From positions 1,364,001 to 1,428,000 of the forward strand of contig NZ_CP192511.1 of the NCBI RefSeq assembly GCF_050613185.1: 64,000 nt of DNA, read 5' to 3'. Numbering within the stretch: the stretch's first letter is position 1; every line of letters begins with the position of its first letter. Origin of the DNA: Chelonobacter sp050613185 (lineage in GTDB: Bacteria > Pseudomonadota > Gammaproteobacteria > Enterobacterales > Pasteurellaceae). The position numbers and the translations under genes were made by a program. This document shows positions 33,772 to 43,122 of this stretch, one piece after another. The notes beneath the pieces are model-generated. The model was not told the DNA's origin. It saw only the letters and a program-made list of their open reading frames with translations, and ran no database searches.

Positions 33772-34581
33772 ATGTATCAATCCGAATTCAAACAAGGTTT
33801 GGAATATTTCTTACGCGGCTGGCATTTGATCACCCAACCGGGATTACGCCGTTTTGTCATCATGCCGATTTTAATCAATATTGTGCTGTTAGTGTTGGTG
33901 TTTTGGGTGATGTTAGGGCAAATCGGCAGCTTGGCGGCGTGGACGGTCAGTTTTGTGCCGGCGTGGCTCGACTGGCTGGGTTATATTATTTATGCTTTGG
34001 CGATTGTCACGGTGTTGTTGGTTTTTTTCTTTATTTTCAATCTGCTTGCCGGCTTTATCGCCGCGCCGTTCAATGGCATTTTGGCGGAGAAAGTGGAACG
34101 GATGCTGACCGGACAAGCGCTGGATGACATGGGCATGTTGGATTTGGCAAAAGATACGCCGCGTATTTTATTGCGCGAGTGGCAAAAATTTGCCTATTCC
34201 TTTCCGAAATTTATCGGCTTATTTATTCTCAGCTTCGTGCCGGGTATCGGGCAAACCTTGGTTCCGCCGCTGTTTTTCTTATACGGTGCTTGGATGGCGG
34301 CGATTCAATATGGTGATTATCCGTTTGACAATCATAAAATCCCGTTTAAGCAAATGCGCTACCAACTGGCGGAAAAACGCAGCCTAAACCTGACATTCGG
34401 CGGCTTGGTCTCGATCTGTACCTTTATTCCGTTTCTGAATTTTATTATTATTCCGGTGGCGGTGTGCGGCGCGACCGCACTTTGGGTCGAGCATTACCGG
34501 GTGGTGTCGAATGCGGATTTCCGCCGGACAAGTGGCCGCACCGAGGTGGCAACCCGCACACCGACCGATTTAATTCCGTAA
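33772..34581 (+). CDS. cysZ: Sulfate transporter CysZ
   Basis: 269-residue integral membrane protein with four to six hydrophobic segments, taking up sulfate for cysteine synthesis. Family features: the start QGLEYFLRGWHLITQPGLRRFVIMP, the loop segment FNGILAEKVERML, and GIGQTLVPPLFFLYGAWMAA. Next to cysK as in E. coli. Good ribosome site (GGGAAGGAAAC). Confidence 0.93.
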   Translation: MYQSEFKQGLEYFLRGWHLITQPGLRRFVIMPILINIVLLVLVFWVMLGQIGSLAAWTVSFVPAWLDWLGYIIYALAIVTVLLVFFFIFNLLAGFIAAPFNGILAEKVERMLTGQALDDMGMLDLAKDTPRILLREWQKFAYSFPKFIGLFILSFVPGIGQTLVPPLFFLYGAWMAAIQYGDYPFDNHKIPFKQMRYQLAEKRSLNLTFGGLVSICTFIPFLNFIIIPVAVCGATALWVEHYRVVSNADFRRTSGRTEVATRTPTDLIP

Positions 34582-34703
34582 GATGAAATAACCATAGGTT
34601 ATAACGTATAACAACAAACCATTATTGTTTTATTAGAAAAGCGATTATGCTCTGCTCATGGCTTCAAAAGCGACCCATATATCGATGACAACAAGAGGTT
34701 ACT

Positions 34704-35654
34704 ATGACAATTTTTGCAGATAATTCACAAACCATTGGCAACACGCCGTTAGTCCGTTTAAAACATTTTGGCAATAACGGCAATGTGTTGGCGAAGATCG
34801 AATCACGCAACCCGAGTTTCAGCGTAAAATGCCGTATCGGTGCCAATATGGTGTGGCAGGCGGAAAAAGACGGCACCCTGACCAAAGACAAAGAAATTGT
34901 CGATGCGACCAGCGGCAACACCGGAATCGCGTTAGCCTATGTCGCGGCGGCACGCGGTTATAAAATCACCCTAACCATGCCGGAAACCATGAGCTTGGAG
35001 CGTAAACGGCTGTTGAAAGGTTTGGGGGTCAACTTGGTGTTGACCGAAGGCGCCAAAGGCATGAAAGGCGCGATTGCCAAAGCCGAAGAAATTGCGGCTT
35101 CCGATCCGAACCGCTATATCATTTTAAAACAGTTTGAAAACCCGGCAAACCCGGCAATTCACCAACAAACCACCGGTCCTGAAATTTGGAATGATACCGC
35201 AGGTAAAGTCGATGTATTGGTTGCCGGCGTCGGCACCGGTGGTACGATTACCGGTGTCAGCCGTGCGATCAAACAGGATTTTGGCAAAGCGATCACCTCG
35301 ATTGCGGTTGAGCCCGCCGAATCGCCGGTGATCACCCAAACCCGCAACGGCGAAGAGGTCAAGCCGGGTCCGCATAAAATTCAAGGCATTGGTGCCGGGT
35401 TTATTCCGAAAAATTTGGACTTGTCCTTAATTGACCGGGTGGAAACGGTGGACAGCGATACTGCGATTGCGACCGCGCGCCGTTTGCTGGCGGAAGAGGG
35501 CATTCTGGGCGGCATTTCTTCCGGTGCTGCGGTTGCGGCGGCGGACAGAATCGCCAAATTGCCGGAATTTACCGACAAATTAGTGGTGGTGATTCTGCCT
35601 TCAGCCTCTGAACGTTACCTCAGCACCGCACTCTTTGACGGAATTGATGTGTAA
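34704..35654 (+). CDS. cysK: Cysteine synthase A (O-acetylserine sulfhydrylase)
   Basis: 316-residue PLP enzyme that converts O-acetylserine and sulfide to cysteine. The PLP lysine lies in NPSFSVKCRIGANM. The substrate loop is DATSGNTGIALA near residue 70, the phosphate-binding loop is GVGTGGTITGVSR, and GGISSGAAVAA is near the end. Downstream of cysZ, completing the sulfate-to-cysteine pairing. Confidence 0.96.
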   Translation: MTIFADNSQTIGNTPLVRLKHFGNNGNVLAKIESRNPSFSVKCRIGANMVWQAEKDGTLTKDKEIVDATSGNTGIALAYVAAARGYKITLTMPETMSLERKRLLKGLGVNLVLTEGAKGMKGAIAKAEEIAASDPNRYIILKQFENPANPAIHQQTTGPEIWNDTAGKVDVLVAGVGTGGTITGVSRAIKQDFGKAITSIAVEPAESPVITQTRNGEEVKPGPHKIQGIGAGFIPKNLDLSLIDRVETVDSDTAIATARRLLAEEGILGGISSGAAVAAADRIAKLPEFTDKLVVVILPSASERYLSTALFDGIDV

Positions 35655-35713
35655 TAAGAAATAACCATACATAAATTGATATTTAATTTATACCTAAAAG
35701 TAAGTATAATTTG

Positions 35714-35745
35714 ATCCCTGAGTGGAATGCTCAGGGATTTTTTGT
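35714..35745 (+). terminator. Rho-independent terminator of cysK
   Basis: ATCCCTGAG / CTCAGGGAT with a 7-base loop followed by a T-rich tract. Confidence 0.85.
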
Positions 35746-35863
35746 TTTTTATTTTATTCATTTGGAGTCTTGAATAGCAATAAAAAGAGAAAAAACGTTA
35801 TTACTTTGGCACGTAATAATAAAAGTAGGCTTAGCCTGTACTATATTTAGGAGTTATCACATC

Positions 35864-36472
35864 ATGTCAATAGGGTTGTTTGAACAAACTGATCCGGCAC
35901 GCCGCCGTTATGGCTTAGCGGTATTTATCGGGATTATCGCCGGGATTATTTCTGCTTTCGTAAAATGGGGCGCCGAGCACCCGTTCCCACCGCGCAGTCC
36001 GTTAGATCTGTTCGCCGCCGCGTGTAAAGATCCGTCACAGGCATTGGACGTTTGTTCGCGTGCGTTTTTGAATCCGCCACACGTTTTCCTGCGCGATTAT
36101 ATCGGTATTGATCCGACCGAAGCCGCGTTTACCTTTGCCGATCACGCATTTAACTGGATTGGCGTCACCCATATGATTTTCTCATTGGTGTTCGCGATCG
36201 GTTACTGTATCGTTGCCGAGCGCTTCCCGAAAATCAAATTCTGGCAAGGTATCGGCGCCGGTATTCTGGCGAATATTGCCGTGCATTACATCACTTTCCC
36301 GATGTTGGGCTTAACCCCGCCGGTTTCCGAGTGGCCTCTGTACGAACACATTTCCGAGTTAGTCGGGCACATCTTCTGGTTCTGGACTATCGAGGTGATC
36401 CGCCGTGATCTGCGCAACCGCATTACTCACGAACCGGATGCGGAAGTGCCGTTGAACGCGCCGTTCCGTTAA
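35864..36472 (+). CDS. yagU: YagU family inner-membrane protein (DUF1440)
   Basis: 202 residues, DUF1440/YagU. Three to four hydrophobic segments; conserved N-terminus FEQTDPARRRYGLAVFIGI and C-terminus WTIEVIRRDLRNRITHEPD. In E. coli it has been linked to acid resistance; the activity is unknown. Stands alone with its own terminator, in a monocistronic unit preceded by a good site (AGGAGTTATCAC). Confidence 0.9.
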   Translation: MSIGLFEQTDPARRRYGLAVFIGIIAGIISAFVKWGAEHPFPPRSPLDLFAAACKDPSQALDVCSRAFLNPPHVFLRDYIGIDPTEAAFTFADHAFNWIGVTHMIFSLVFAIGYCIVAERFPKIKFWQGIGAGILANIAVHYITFPMLGLTPPVSEWPLYEHISELVGHIFWFWTIEVIRRDLRNRITHEPDAEVPLNAPFR

Positions 36473-36494
36473 TCTTAGTTAATGCACAAAAGTA

Positions 36495-36524
36495 AAAAAT
36501 CCGAGCCTTGGCTCGGATTTTTTT
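36495..36524. terminator. Bidirectional terminator between yagU and rluE
   Basis: AAAAATCCGAGC / GCTCGGATTTTT with a 4-base loop and flanking A/T runs, between convergent genes. Confidence 0.85.
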
Positions 36525-36535
36525 ATCTCTTTTAT

Positions 36536-37228
36536 TTACGAATTTAATCCCACCAACGTCATCAACCGCACTTTATCCTCTAAACTCAAAGTGCGGTATT
36601 CGCCGTTGGCTAATCCTTGTAAAGTCAATCCGGCGGTTGCGGCACGGATTAAGCGCAAGGTGGGGAAGCCGATATGGGCGGTCATACGTCGCACTTGGCG
36701 GTTACGCCCTTCGTGGATTTGGATTTCCAGCCAAGCGGTCGGGATATTTTTACGCGTGCGAATCGGTGGATTGCGTTGCCACAAATCAGCCGGTTCAGGG
36801 ATTAACCGCACTTTAGCCGGTAAGGTTTTGCCATCATTTAAGATGACGCCGCTACGCAGCGCGGCAAGTGCGGTTTCATCGGGAACGCCTTCCACTTGCG
36901 CCCAATAGGTTTTCACCGTTTTAAATTTCGGATCGGTCAGACGGTGTTGCAATTGTCCATTATTGGTGAGCAGTAGCAAACCTTCGCTGTCGCGATCCAA
37001 GCGCCCGACCGGATAGACTTCGGCACGCGGAATGTAGTTTTTCAAGGTGGCGCGTTGTTGCTCATCGCTGAATTGGGTCAGCACATCAAACGGCTTATTC
37101 AAGAGTACAATGATGGTGTCTTCAAGGTTGATGGTTTTGCTGCGTTTTGCGTGCAAAAGTGCGGTTCGCTGTATTGAGCGGGGCGATGAATGGCGAAAAG
37201 TGCGGTTGCTTGTCTTAGGTTTGCGCAT
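36536..37228 (-). CDS. rluE: 23S rRNA pseudouridine synthase E
   Basis: 230 residues, RsuA/RluE family. The catalytic aspartate is in GRLDRDSEGLLLLTNNG. Other segments are VLLNKPFDVLTQFSDE, WLEIQIHEGRNRQVRRMTAHIGFPTLRLIR, and NGEYRTL. No S4 domain is present, which fits RluE (pseudouridine 2457 in E. coli 23S rRNA). A basic N-terminal stretch of about 40 residues contains two uptake sequences and is poorly conserved, so the true start could lie further in. Divergent from icd as in E. coli. Confidence 0.92.
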   Translation of the reverse strand: MRKPKTSNRTFRHSSPRSIQRTALLHAKRSKTINLEDTIIVLLNKPFDVLTQFSDEQQRATLKNYIPRAEVYPVGRLDRDSEGLLLLTNNGQLQHRLTDPKFKTVKTYWAQVEGVPDETALAALRSGVILNDGKTLPAKVRLIPEPADLWQRNPPIRTRKNIPTAWLEIQIHEGRNRQVRRMTAHIGFPTLRLIRAATAGLTLQGLANGEYRTLSLEDKVRLMTLVGLNS

Positions 37229-37378
37229 AATGTTAAAAAATTATTAAAAAAATTGTGAAAGTGTGATATGAATAAAAGAAATCCTCAGCGAAAAACTATA
37301 CTATCCTAATGCTTAACGAGAGTATATTTTTTTAGAGTCTGTGGACTTTATACAACCCAAAACGGAAAAGGAGCAAAT

Positions 37379-38629
37379 ATGCAAAGTAAAGTCGTTGTCC
37401 CGAATCAAGGTGCTAAAATTACGTTAGAAAATGGTCGGTTGAATGTGCCGAATAATCCGATTATTCCGTTTATCGAGGGCGACGGGATCGGGGTGGATGT
37501 CACGCCGGCAATGCGTTTGGTGTTGGATGCCGCGGTGGCAAAAGCCTATAACGGACAGCGTAAAATCGAGTGGATGGAAGTGTATACCGGTGAAAAATCC
37601 ACCAAAATATACGGCGAAAACGAGTGGTTGCCGCAAGAAACCTTGGATCTGATCAAGGAATACCGCGTGGCAATTAAAGGCCCTTTAACCACGCCAATCG
37701 GCGGTGGTATCCGTTCCCTCAACGTGGCGTTGCGCCAACTGTTGGATCTGTATATCTGCTTGCGCCCGGTGCGCTATTATGAAGGCACGCCGAGCCCGTT
37801 GAAACACCCGGAATACACCGACATGGTGATTTTCCGTGAAAACTCGGAAGACATTTATGCCGGGGTAGAATGGCAAGCCGGCACGCCGGACGCAGAAAAA
37901 GTGATCGAATTTCTGATCAAAGAAATGGGCGTCAACAAAATCCGTTTTACCGAGGATTGCGGAATCGGGATTAAACCGACCTCGAAAGCCGGTACGCAAC
38001 GCTTAGTCCGCGCCGCAATCCAATATGCGATTGATAATGATCGTGATGTGGTGACGCTGGTGCACAAAGGCAATATCATGAAATTCACCGAAGGCGCATT
38101 CAAAAATTGGGGCTATGAAGTCGCGCAAAAAGAGTTTGGTGCGGAACTATTGGACGGCGGCCCGTGGATGAGCTTCAAAAATCCGAAGAGCGGTAAAACC
38201 ATCACCGTCAATGACGTGATTGCCGACGCATTCCTGCAACAAATTTTGTTACGCCCGAAAGAGTATGATGTGATCGCCACCATGAACCTGAACGGTGACT
38301 ATATTTCTGACGCGTTGGCAGCGCAAGTGGGCGGAATCGGCATTGCGCCCGGCGCGAATATCGGCGACGAATGCGCGATTTTTGAAGCGACCCACGGCAC
38401 TGCGCCGAAATACGCCGGGCAGGACAAAGTCAATCCGGGTTCATTGATTTTGAGCGGCGAAATGATGTTGCGCCATTTAGGCTGGATCGAAGCGGCGGAT
38501 CTGGTGGTGAGCGGCATGGAAAAAGCGATTTCCAACAAAACCGTGACCTACGATTTCGAGCGTTTGATGGACGGTGCGACCTTGCGCAAATGTTCCGAAT
38601 TTGCACAGGACATTGTGGATAATATGTAA
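37379..38629 (+). CDS. icd: NADP-dependent isocitrate dehydrogenase
   Basis: 416 residues. It oxidatively decarboxylates isocitrate to 2-oxoglutarate in the TCA cycle. It contains the isocitrate-binding and phosphorylatable serine loop TTPIGGGIRSLNVALRQ, NGDYISDALAAQVGG, and the dinucleotide region EATHGTAPKYAGQDKVNPGS. The length and the loop match the E. coli-type homodimeric enzyme. Good ribosome site (AAGGAG). Confidence 0.96.
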   Translation: MQSKVVVPNQGAKITLENGRLNVPNNPIIPFIEGDGIGVDVTPAMRLVLDAAVAKAYNGQRKIEWMEVYTGEKSTKIYGENEWLPQETLDLIKEYRVAIKGPLTTPIGGGIRSLNVALRQLLDLYICLRPVRYYEGTPSPLKHPEYTDMVIFRENSEDIYAGVEWQAGTPDAEKVIEFLIKEMGVNKIRFTEDCGIGIKPTSKAGTQRLVRAAIQYAIDNDRDVVTLVHKGNIMKFTEGAFKNWGYEVAQKEFGAELLDGGPWMSFKNPKSGKTITVNDVIADAFLQQILLRPKEYDVIATMNLNGDYISDALAAQVGGIGIAPGANIGDECAIFEATHGTAPKYAGQDKVNPGSLILSGEMMLRHLGWIEAADLVVSGMEKAISNKTVTYDFERLMDGATLRKCSEFAQDIVDNM

Positions 38630-38654
38630 TCGACGCGCTTGCAAAAGCCAAAAT

Positions 38655-38686
38655 AAAACCACAACGTGCGAATGTTGTGGTTTTTT
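38655..38686. terminator. Terminator between convergent icd and ruvX
   Basis: AAAACCACAAC / GTTGTGGTTTT with an 8-base loop and T-run. Confidence 0.85.
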
Positions 38687-38713
38687 ATCGTTAATTATAA
38701 CGAATGAATGAGG

Positions 38714-39133
38714 TTATAACGGCTGGGTTTCAAACCAGCTTTCCAGAATAATACAGGCGGAGATTGAGTCGATCTTGCCTTTTTCCAAGGCTTTAAAACC
38801 GCGGCGGGCGAAGATTTCGGCGCGCGCTTCGACGGTGCTGAGGCGCTCATCGTGCAATTCGACTTGTACCCCGAAGCGTCCGTGAATGCGTTGCGAAAAT
38901 TTGCGCGCCCGTTGGGTGATGTCTTGCTCGGTGCCATCCATATTCAGCGGCAAGCCGACAATCACGATTTTCGGTTGCCACTCTTGCAGGCATTTTTCAA
39001 TCAGCGCCCAGTCAGGGACGCCGTCGTTGGCTTTAAACGCGTTCAAGGCTTGTGCCGTGCCGGTGATACTTTGCCCGACGGCACAACCGATACTTTTTAC
39101 GCCAAAATCGAAGGCAAGTGCGGTAAATCCCAT
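38714..39133 (-). CDS. ruvX: YqgF/RuvX family RNase H-fold protein
   Basis: 139-residue RNase H-like protein (AFDFGVKSIGCAVGQ near the N-terminus, VGLPLNMDGTEQD, and the catalytic-region DSISACIILESW). The family is essential in E. coli and linked to 16S rRNA 5'-end processing; a Holliday-junction role has also been proposed. Start overlaps the yqgE stop by one base (TAATG), so they are translationally coupled. Confidence 0.93.
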   Translation of the reverse strand: MGFTALAFDFGVKSIGCAVGQSITGTAQALNAFKANDGVPDWALIEKCLQEWQPKIVIVGLPLNMDGTEQDITQRARKFSQRIHGRFGVQVELHDERLSTVEARAEIFARRGFKALEKGKIDSISACIILESWFETQPL

Positions 39134-39696
39134 TAGGCGTGCCCTGCGTGCGTGGTTAAATAGGTCGGCTCGAAACCCAAAGTGCGGTTCGCTTCCAACC
39201 AGCGATGATCATAAGGCACATCAAACAGCAAATGTTCATTTGATTCCAACACCAACCAGGCATTATCGGCAATTTCCCGTTCCAATTGCTGCGGCTGCCA
39301 AGTGCAACAGCCGAGTGCCACCAGATATTTTTCCGGCGCATTGGCACGCCCGACGGTTTGCAGTATGTCCGCCGAAGTGGTCAGCCAAACCTCATCCGAC
39401 ACCGCAAAGCTGTGTTGAAACGGCGGAATACATTTGGTGTGCAGAATAAAACCGCGTTCGACGCCGACCGGTCCGCCGATTAATACCACATCGTCACGGC
39501 GGTATTCACGCTGATCAGCAATTAAAAAATTCAGCTTGGCAACGATTTCCGGCACGCTGATATCGGTTGCGCGAGTTAACATGATCCCCATCGAGCCTTC
39601 GTCATTGTGTTCACAAATATAAATCAGTGAATTTTTAAAAAACGGGTCATCCATGCCCGGCATTGCCAACAGAAAATGGTCTTGTAATTTCATCAT
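39133..39696 (-). CDS. yqgE: YqgE/AlgH (UPF0301) family protein
   Basis: 187 residues, UPF0301/DUF179. Conserved HFLLAMPGMDDPFFKNSLIYICEHN at the N-terminus and ALGCCTWQPQQLEREI. Function not established. Overlaps gshB by one base (TAATG) and ruvX by one base, giving a tightly coupled rsmE-gshB-yqgE-ruvX operon. The start is the first of two adjacent ATG codons. Confidence 0.92.
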   Translation of the reverse strand: MMKLQDHFLLAMPGMDDPFFKNSLIYICEHNDEGSMGIMLTRATDISVPEIVAKLNFLIADQREYRRDDVVLIGGPVGVERGFILHTKCIPPFQHSFAVSDEVWLTTSADILQTVGRANAPEKYLVALGCCTWQPQQLEREIADNAWLVLESNEHLLFDVPYDHRWLEANRTLGFEPTYLTTHAGHA

Positions 39697-40670
39697 TATC
39701 CTCTCCTTTCCTCTGTTTCTTTTGCCTGTAAGCGGCGTTCAATCGCATTCATTAACATTGAAGTAATCGAGATTTGCGGAAATGCCGTTTCGATTTCACG
39801 AATGCAAGTCGGACTGGTGACATTGATTTCGGTCAGTTTATCGCCGATTACATCTAAGCCGACAAAAATCAGCCCTTTTTGTTTTAAGTACGGCGCAACC
39901 GCTTTGGCGATCGCCCAATCATGTCCGTTGAGCGGACGGGCTTCACCGCTGCCGCCTGCCGCCAGATTGCCGCGCGTTTCGCCTTTTTGCGGAATCCGTG
40001 CCAAGCAGTAAGGCACGGGCTCGCCGTCTACCACCAGAATCCGTTTATCACCGTTGACGATTTTCGGAATGTAGGTTTGCGCCATGCAGTAATGTTTACC
40101 TAAACCGGTTAACGTTTCAATAATCACCGATAAGTTCGGATCATCTTGTTTAACACGGAAAACCGAGCTGCCGCCCATGCCGTCCAACGGTTTTAAAATA
40201 ATATCGCCGTGTTGCCGATGAAAGGCTTTGATTCGTGCCGTATCGCGCGTCACCAAGGTTTCGGGCGTTAATTCGGCGAACCACGCGGTATAGAGTTTTT
40301 CGTTGCAGTCACGCAGGCTTTGCGGTTTATTCACGATTAAGCAGCCTTGTTCTTCCGCCCGCTCTAACATGTAAGTGGCATAGATAAATTCGGTGTCGAA
40401 CGGCGGATCTTTGCGCATTAAAATCACGTCCAACGCCGCCAGTTCCAGGGTTTCTTCGCTTAAAAAGCCAAACCAGTCGTTGTAGTCATAACGCACTTCC
40501 AGCCGGCGCATACGTGCTTTGGCGACACCTTTGTCTAAAAACAAGTCGTTCATTTCCATGTAATACAGTTGATAACCGCGCGCTTGCGCCTGTTCCAACA
40601 TCGCGAAACTGGAATCTTTTTTGATATTGATGGACTGAATCGGATCCATCACAATGCCGAGTTTAATCAT
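39696..40670 (-). CDS. gshB: Glutathione synthetase
   Basis: 324-residue ATP-grasp ligase joining gamma-glutamylcysteine and glycine. Features: N-terminal LGIVMDPIQSINIKKDSSFAM, ATP-binding DIILKPLDGMGGSSVFRV, AGGSGEARPLN, and the metal-binding end INVTSPTCIREIE. I chose ATG 40670 (MIKLGIV), preceded by AAGGAAAAAAGC. Some Pasteurellaceae make glutathione with a bifunctional GshF; here a separate GshB is present. Confidence 0.95.
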   Translation of the reverse strand: MIKLGIVMDPIQSINIKKDSSFAMLEQAQARGYQLYYMEMNDLFLDKGVAKARMRRLEVRYDYNDWFGFLSEETLELAALDVILMRKDPPFDTEFIYATYMLERAEEQGCLIVNKPQSLRDCNEKLYTAWFAELTPETLVTRDTARIKAFHRQHGDIILKPLDGMGGSSVFRVKQDDPNLSVIIETLTGLGKHYCMAQTYIPKIVNGDKRILVVDGEPVPYCLARIPQKGETRGNLAAGGSGEARPLNGHDWAIAKAVAPYLKQKGLIFVGLDVIGDKLTEINVTSPTCIREIETAFPQISITSMLMNAIERRLQAKETEERRG

Positions 40671-40680
40671 GCTTTTTTCC

Positions 40681-41412
40681 TTATAAATCACCGAAACAGA
40701 CTTGCAGGGCGGTAATTGCCGCCAAAGCTGCGGTTTCGGTGCGCAATACGCGTTTGCCGAGTAGTACCGATTGAAATTGCCGTTGCTCCGTCATTGCGAT
40801 TTCCGTTGGTGATAAACCGCCTTCCGAGCCGATTAACAAGCGTACACCGGTTGCGGGAATATTTTTTAATTGACGAATGCCGACGTCGGCGCGCGGGTGT
40901 AAATTCAGTTTTAGCATATCCGTTTCTTCTGCACACCAATCCGTCAGTTTCATCAGCGGGCGAATTTCGGGAATCCGATTGCGCCCGCATTGTTCGCAAG
41001 CGGCAATCGCAATTTTCTGCCATTGCTGAATTTTTTTCTCCGTGCGCTCGCTGTCCAGCTTCACGCCGCAACGTTCCGACCACAGCGGCGTGATCACATT
41101 CACGCCCAACTCGACCGATTTTTGAATGGTGAATTCCATACGGTCGCCGCGCGAAATCACTTGCCCCAAATGAATCGTCAGATTGGACTCGCGATCATCT
41201 TTAATCGCCGCCGCCAACCGCACGTTGACCGATTTTTTGCTTATTTGATTAATCGTAGCAGGATAAATATGGTTGCTGCCGTCAAATAATTCAAGTTGTT
41301 GCCCGACGGTCATGCGTAACACGCGGGCAACGTGGTTGACTGCCTCGTCGCTTAATTCGCAATGACTAAGTGCGGTCAACGGTTCGGGGTGATAAATTCG
41401 TGGAATTCGCAT
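40681..41412 (-). CDS. rsmE: 16S rRNA m3U1498 methyltransferase
   Basis: 243-residue SPOUT-class methyltransferase. The C-terminal knot segments LLIGSEGGLSPTEI and LGKRVLRTETAALAAIT bind SAM; the N-terminal PUA-like domain starts MRIPRIYHPEPL. It methylates U1498 of 16S rRNA. First gene of the operon with gshB. Confidence 0.95.
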   Translation of the reverse strand: MRIPRIYHPEPLTALSHCELSDEAVNHVARVLRMTVGQQLELFDGSNHIYPATINQISKKSVNVRLAAAIKDDRESNLTIHLGQVISRGDRMEFTIQKSVELGVNVITPLWSERCGVKLDSERTEKKIQQWQKIAIAACEQCGRNRIPEIRPLMKLTDWCAEETDMLKLNLHPRADVGIRQLKNIPATGVRLLIGSEGGLSPTEIAMTEQRQFQSVLLGKRVLRTETAALAAITALQVCFGDL

Positions 41413-41542
41413 AGCTGCTCATGTAGTGGTAAATGTCATACCGGAATCATAACACCGATAAAAATAAAACACTAACCGCACTTTGGCACTTGTTTATATT
41501 TTGAGTTGCTGTTTTTTCTTCTCTGGCGATCAAATGTTTTAT

Positions 41543-41571
41543 TTTAACTATTACAAAGTAAGATATATAAT
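41543..41571 (+). promoter_or_regulatory. Candidate sigma-70 promoter of the toxin-antitoxin pair
   Basis: Perfect -10 hexamer TATAAT at 41566-41571 with a weak -35 (TTTAAC, 41543-41548) at 17-base spacing, 22 bases before the toxin ATG. Confidence 0.45.
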
Positions 41572-41593
41572 ACATTTGAACTAAGGAGACATA

Positions 41594-41896
41594 ATGTATA
41601 CTATTATCGAACGTCCTCAATTTCAGCATAAAGTGAAAGCGATTTGGACAGAAGATGAGCGGCTTGAATTTTTTAGTTATATTTCTCAATATCCTTTGAG
41701 CGGTGATGTTATCCCTCATTCGGACGGTATGCGCAAGGTGCGTTGGCAGGCTAGCGGTAAAGGTAAACGAGGTGGAGCAAGAGTGATTTATTTTAATTTG
41801 CTCGAAGACGGTGTCATTGTCATGATCGATATTTACCCGAAAAATGAAAAAGCAAATCTCTCACCGCAAGATATTAAGCAATTAAAAAGGAGTTAG
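41594..41896 (+). CDS. RelE/HigB-family toxin
   Basis: 100 residues. The RelE-superfamily pattern is clear: KVRWQASGKGKRGGARVIYF near residues 50-68, then a hydrophobic strand (GVIVMIDIYPKNEKANL) and a C-terminal helix. This is the HigB-like subgroup. Such toxins cleave mRNA on the ribosome until neutralised. AAGGAGACATA precedes the ATG. The antitoxin gene follows two bases later, giving the toxin-first order typical of higBA. Inserted between rsmE and the TatD-type gene. Confidence 0.85.
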   Translation: MYTIIERPQFQHKVKAIWTEDERLEFFSYISQYPLSGDVIPHSDGMRKVRWQASGKGKRGGARVIYFNLLEDGVIVMIDIYPKNEKANLSPQDIKQLKRS

Positions 41897-41898
41897 AC

Positions 41899-42261
41899 AT
41901 GGATAAGATTTATCAAAAAATTCAGGAAAAAACCCAAAATTGGAATGTAGATCAAATTGTCACTGCGATTATTGAAGATGATCCGGACATGGCGGAATAT
42001 GCCAAGGATTTGCACGAGACTCTCACCGACATGAAAAATGGTGACTATAGTAGCGCACGGATCACCAAAATTGCTGTGTCGCCAATTGTAGCCACGCGAA
42101 ATAAAATGCAGTTATCTCAGCCTAAATTTGCCGAAAAACTGGGAATTTCGCTCAACACCCTGCGTTCATGGGAGCAAGGGTTGCGCAATCCAAGTGGTGC
42201 AGCCAAAACGCTACTTGATTTGCTACACCGCAAACCGGAGCTGATTAACGAACTACGCTAA
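41899..42261 (+). CDS. HTH antitoxin (HigA-like)
   Basis: 120 residues. The C-terminal helix-turn-helix of XRE type (residues about 72-110, LSQPKFAEKLGISLNTLRSWEQG) is expected to bind the operon promoter. The N-terminal 65 residues should wrap the toxin. The segment VATRNKMQLSQPKFAEKLG is characteristic of HigA2-like antitoxins. Start has AAAAAGGAGTTAGAC. Confidence 0.87.
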   Translation: MDKIYQKIQEKTQNWNVDQIVTAIIEDDPDMAEYAKDLHETLTDMKNGDYSSARITKIAVSPIVATRNKMQLSQPKFAEKLGISLNTLRSWEQGLRNPSGAAKTLLDLLHRKPELINELR

Positions 42262-42283
42262 GCCAGCGATCTGCAAGATAGCG

Positions 42284-43075
42284 TTAAAAATCAAACAGCG
42301 CGCGGCTGTTTTGCCAGATTGTTTGTTCGATTTGTTGGGCGGATTCGCTACGCAATTCGCTTAAGGCTTGCAAGACCAACGGCAAGCGTGCCGGGCGATT
42401 GGGTTCGCCTTGATAACCGAACAGCGGCATATCCGGGCTGTCGGTTTCTAACACTAAGCAGTCTAACGGCAATCGACGGATCGCCTCACGGGTTTTATTG
42501 GCGCGCTGGTAGGTGATTGTGCCGCCTACGCCGATAAAATAGCCGAGATCGACAAAACGTTTGGCTTGATGATAACTGCCGGCAAAACCGTGCACCACGC
42601 CTTTTTTCGGCAGTGAAATCCGTTTCAAAAAGGTATACAGCTGATCGTGGCTGCGGCGCGAATGCAGGCTGATCGGCAGGTTAAACTCACGTGCAAAATA
42701 GAGTTGGCTTTCCAAAAAATGGCTCTGCTTTTGCCACATTTCAGGGGTAATCAACGCTTCGATCGCGCGCTCCAAACCGACTTCCGCCACGGCTTTACAT
42801 AAGTGCGGTTTGGCTTGCAACCGCACTTTGAGCCGCTCTAAATCAGCCTCTTGATGTTGCTGGATATATAACGGATGTAAGCCCAAACCGTAGCACAGTT
42901 GTGCCGGGGCTTGGGTGCAAAGTGCGGTCAGGCCGTCGAATTGTTCCGCCGTCACCGCCGCAATCAAGATTTTTTCCACCCCGGCCGCCCTTGTCTCCGC
43001 CACGCCTTCGGCTGCGGATTGTTGGCGCTGGTGAAGCAGATAATCAAAATGGGTGTGGGTGTCGAAAAAGGGCAT
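42284..43075 (-). CDS. TatD-family metal-dependent hydrolase (YjjV-like)
   Basis: 263 residues, TIM-barrel amidohydrolase fold with metal ligands in FDTHTHFD (near residue 4), the glutamate in KAVAEVGLE, ISLHSRRSHD, VHGFAG, and LETDSPDMPLFG. The TatD family comprises divalent-metal-dependent DNases and deoxyribonucleases; YjjV subgroup function is not settled. Followed by no other gene on this strand before the TA pair. Confidence 0.85.
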   Translation of the reverse strand: MPFFDTHTHFDYLLHQRQQSAAEGVAETRAAGVEKILIAAVTAEQFDGLTALCTQAPAQLCYGLGLHPLYIQQHQEADLERLKVRLQAKPHLCKAVAEVGLERAIEALITPEMWQKQSHFLESQLYFAREFNLPISLHSRRSHDQLYTFLKRISLPKKGVVHGFAGSYHQAKRFVDLGYFIGVGGTITYQRANKTREAIRRLPLDCLVLETDSPDMPLFGYQGEPNRPARLPLVLQALSELRSESAQQIEQTIWQNSRALFDF

Positions 43076-43122
43076 GGCGGTTCTCTTGTTTAAATGGCGG
43101 TATAGTATAAATTTTAAGAATT

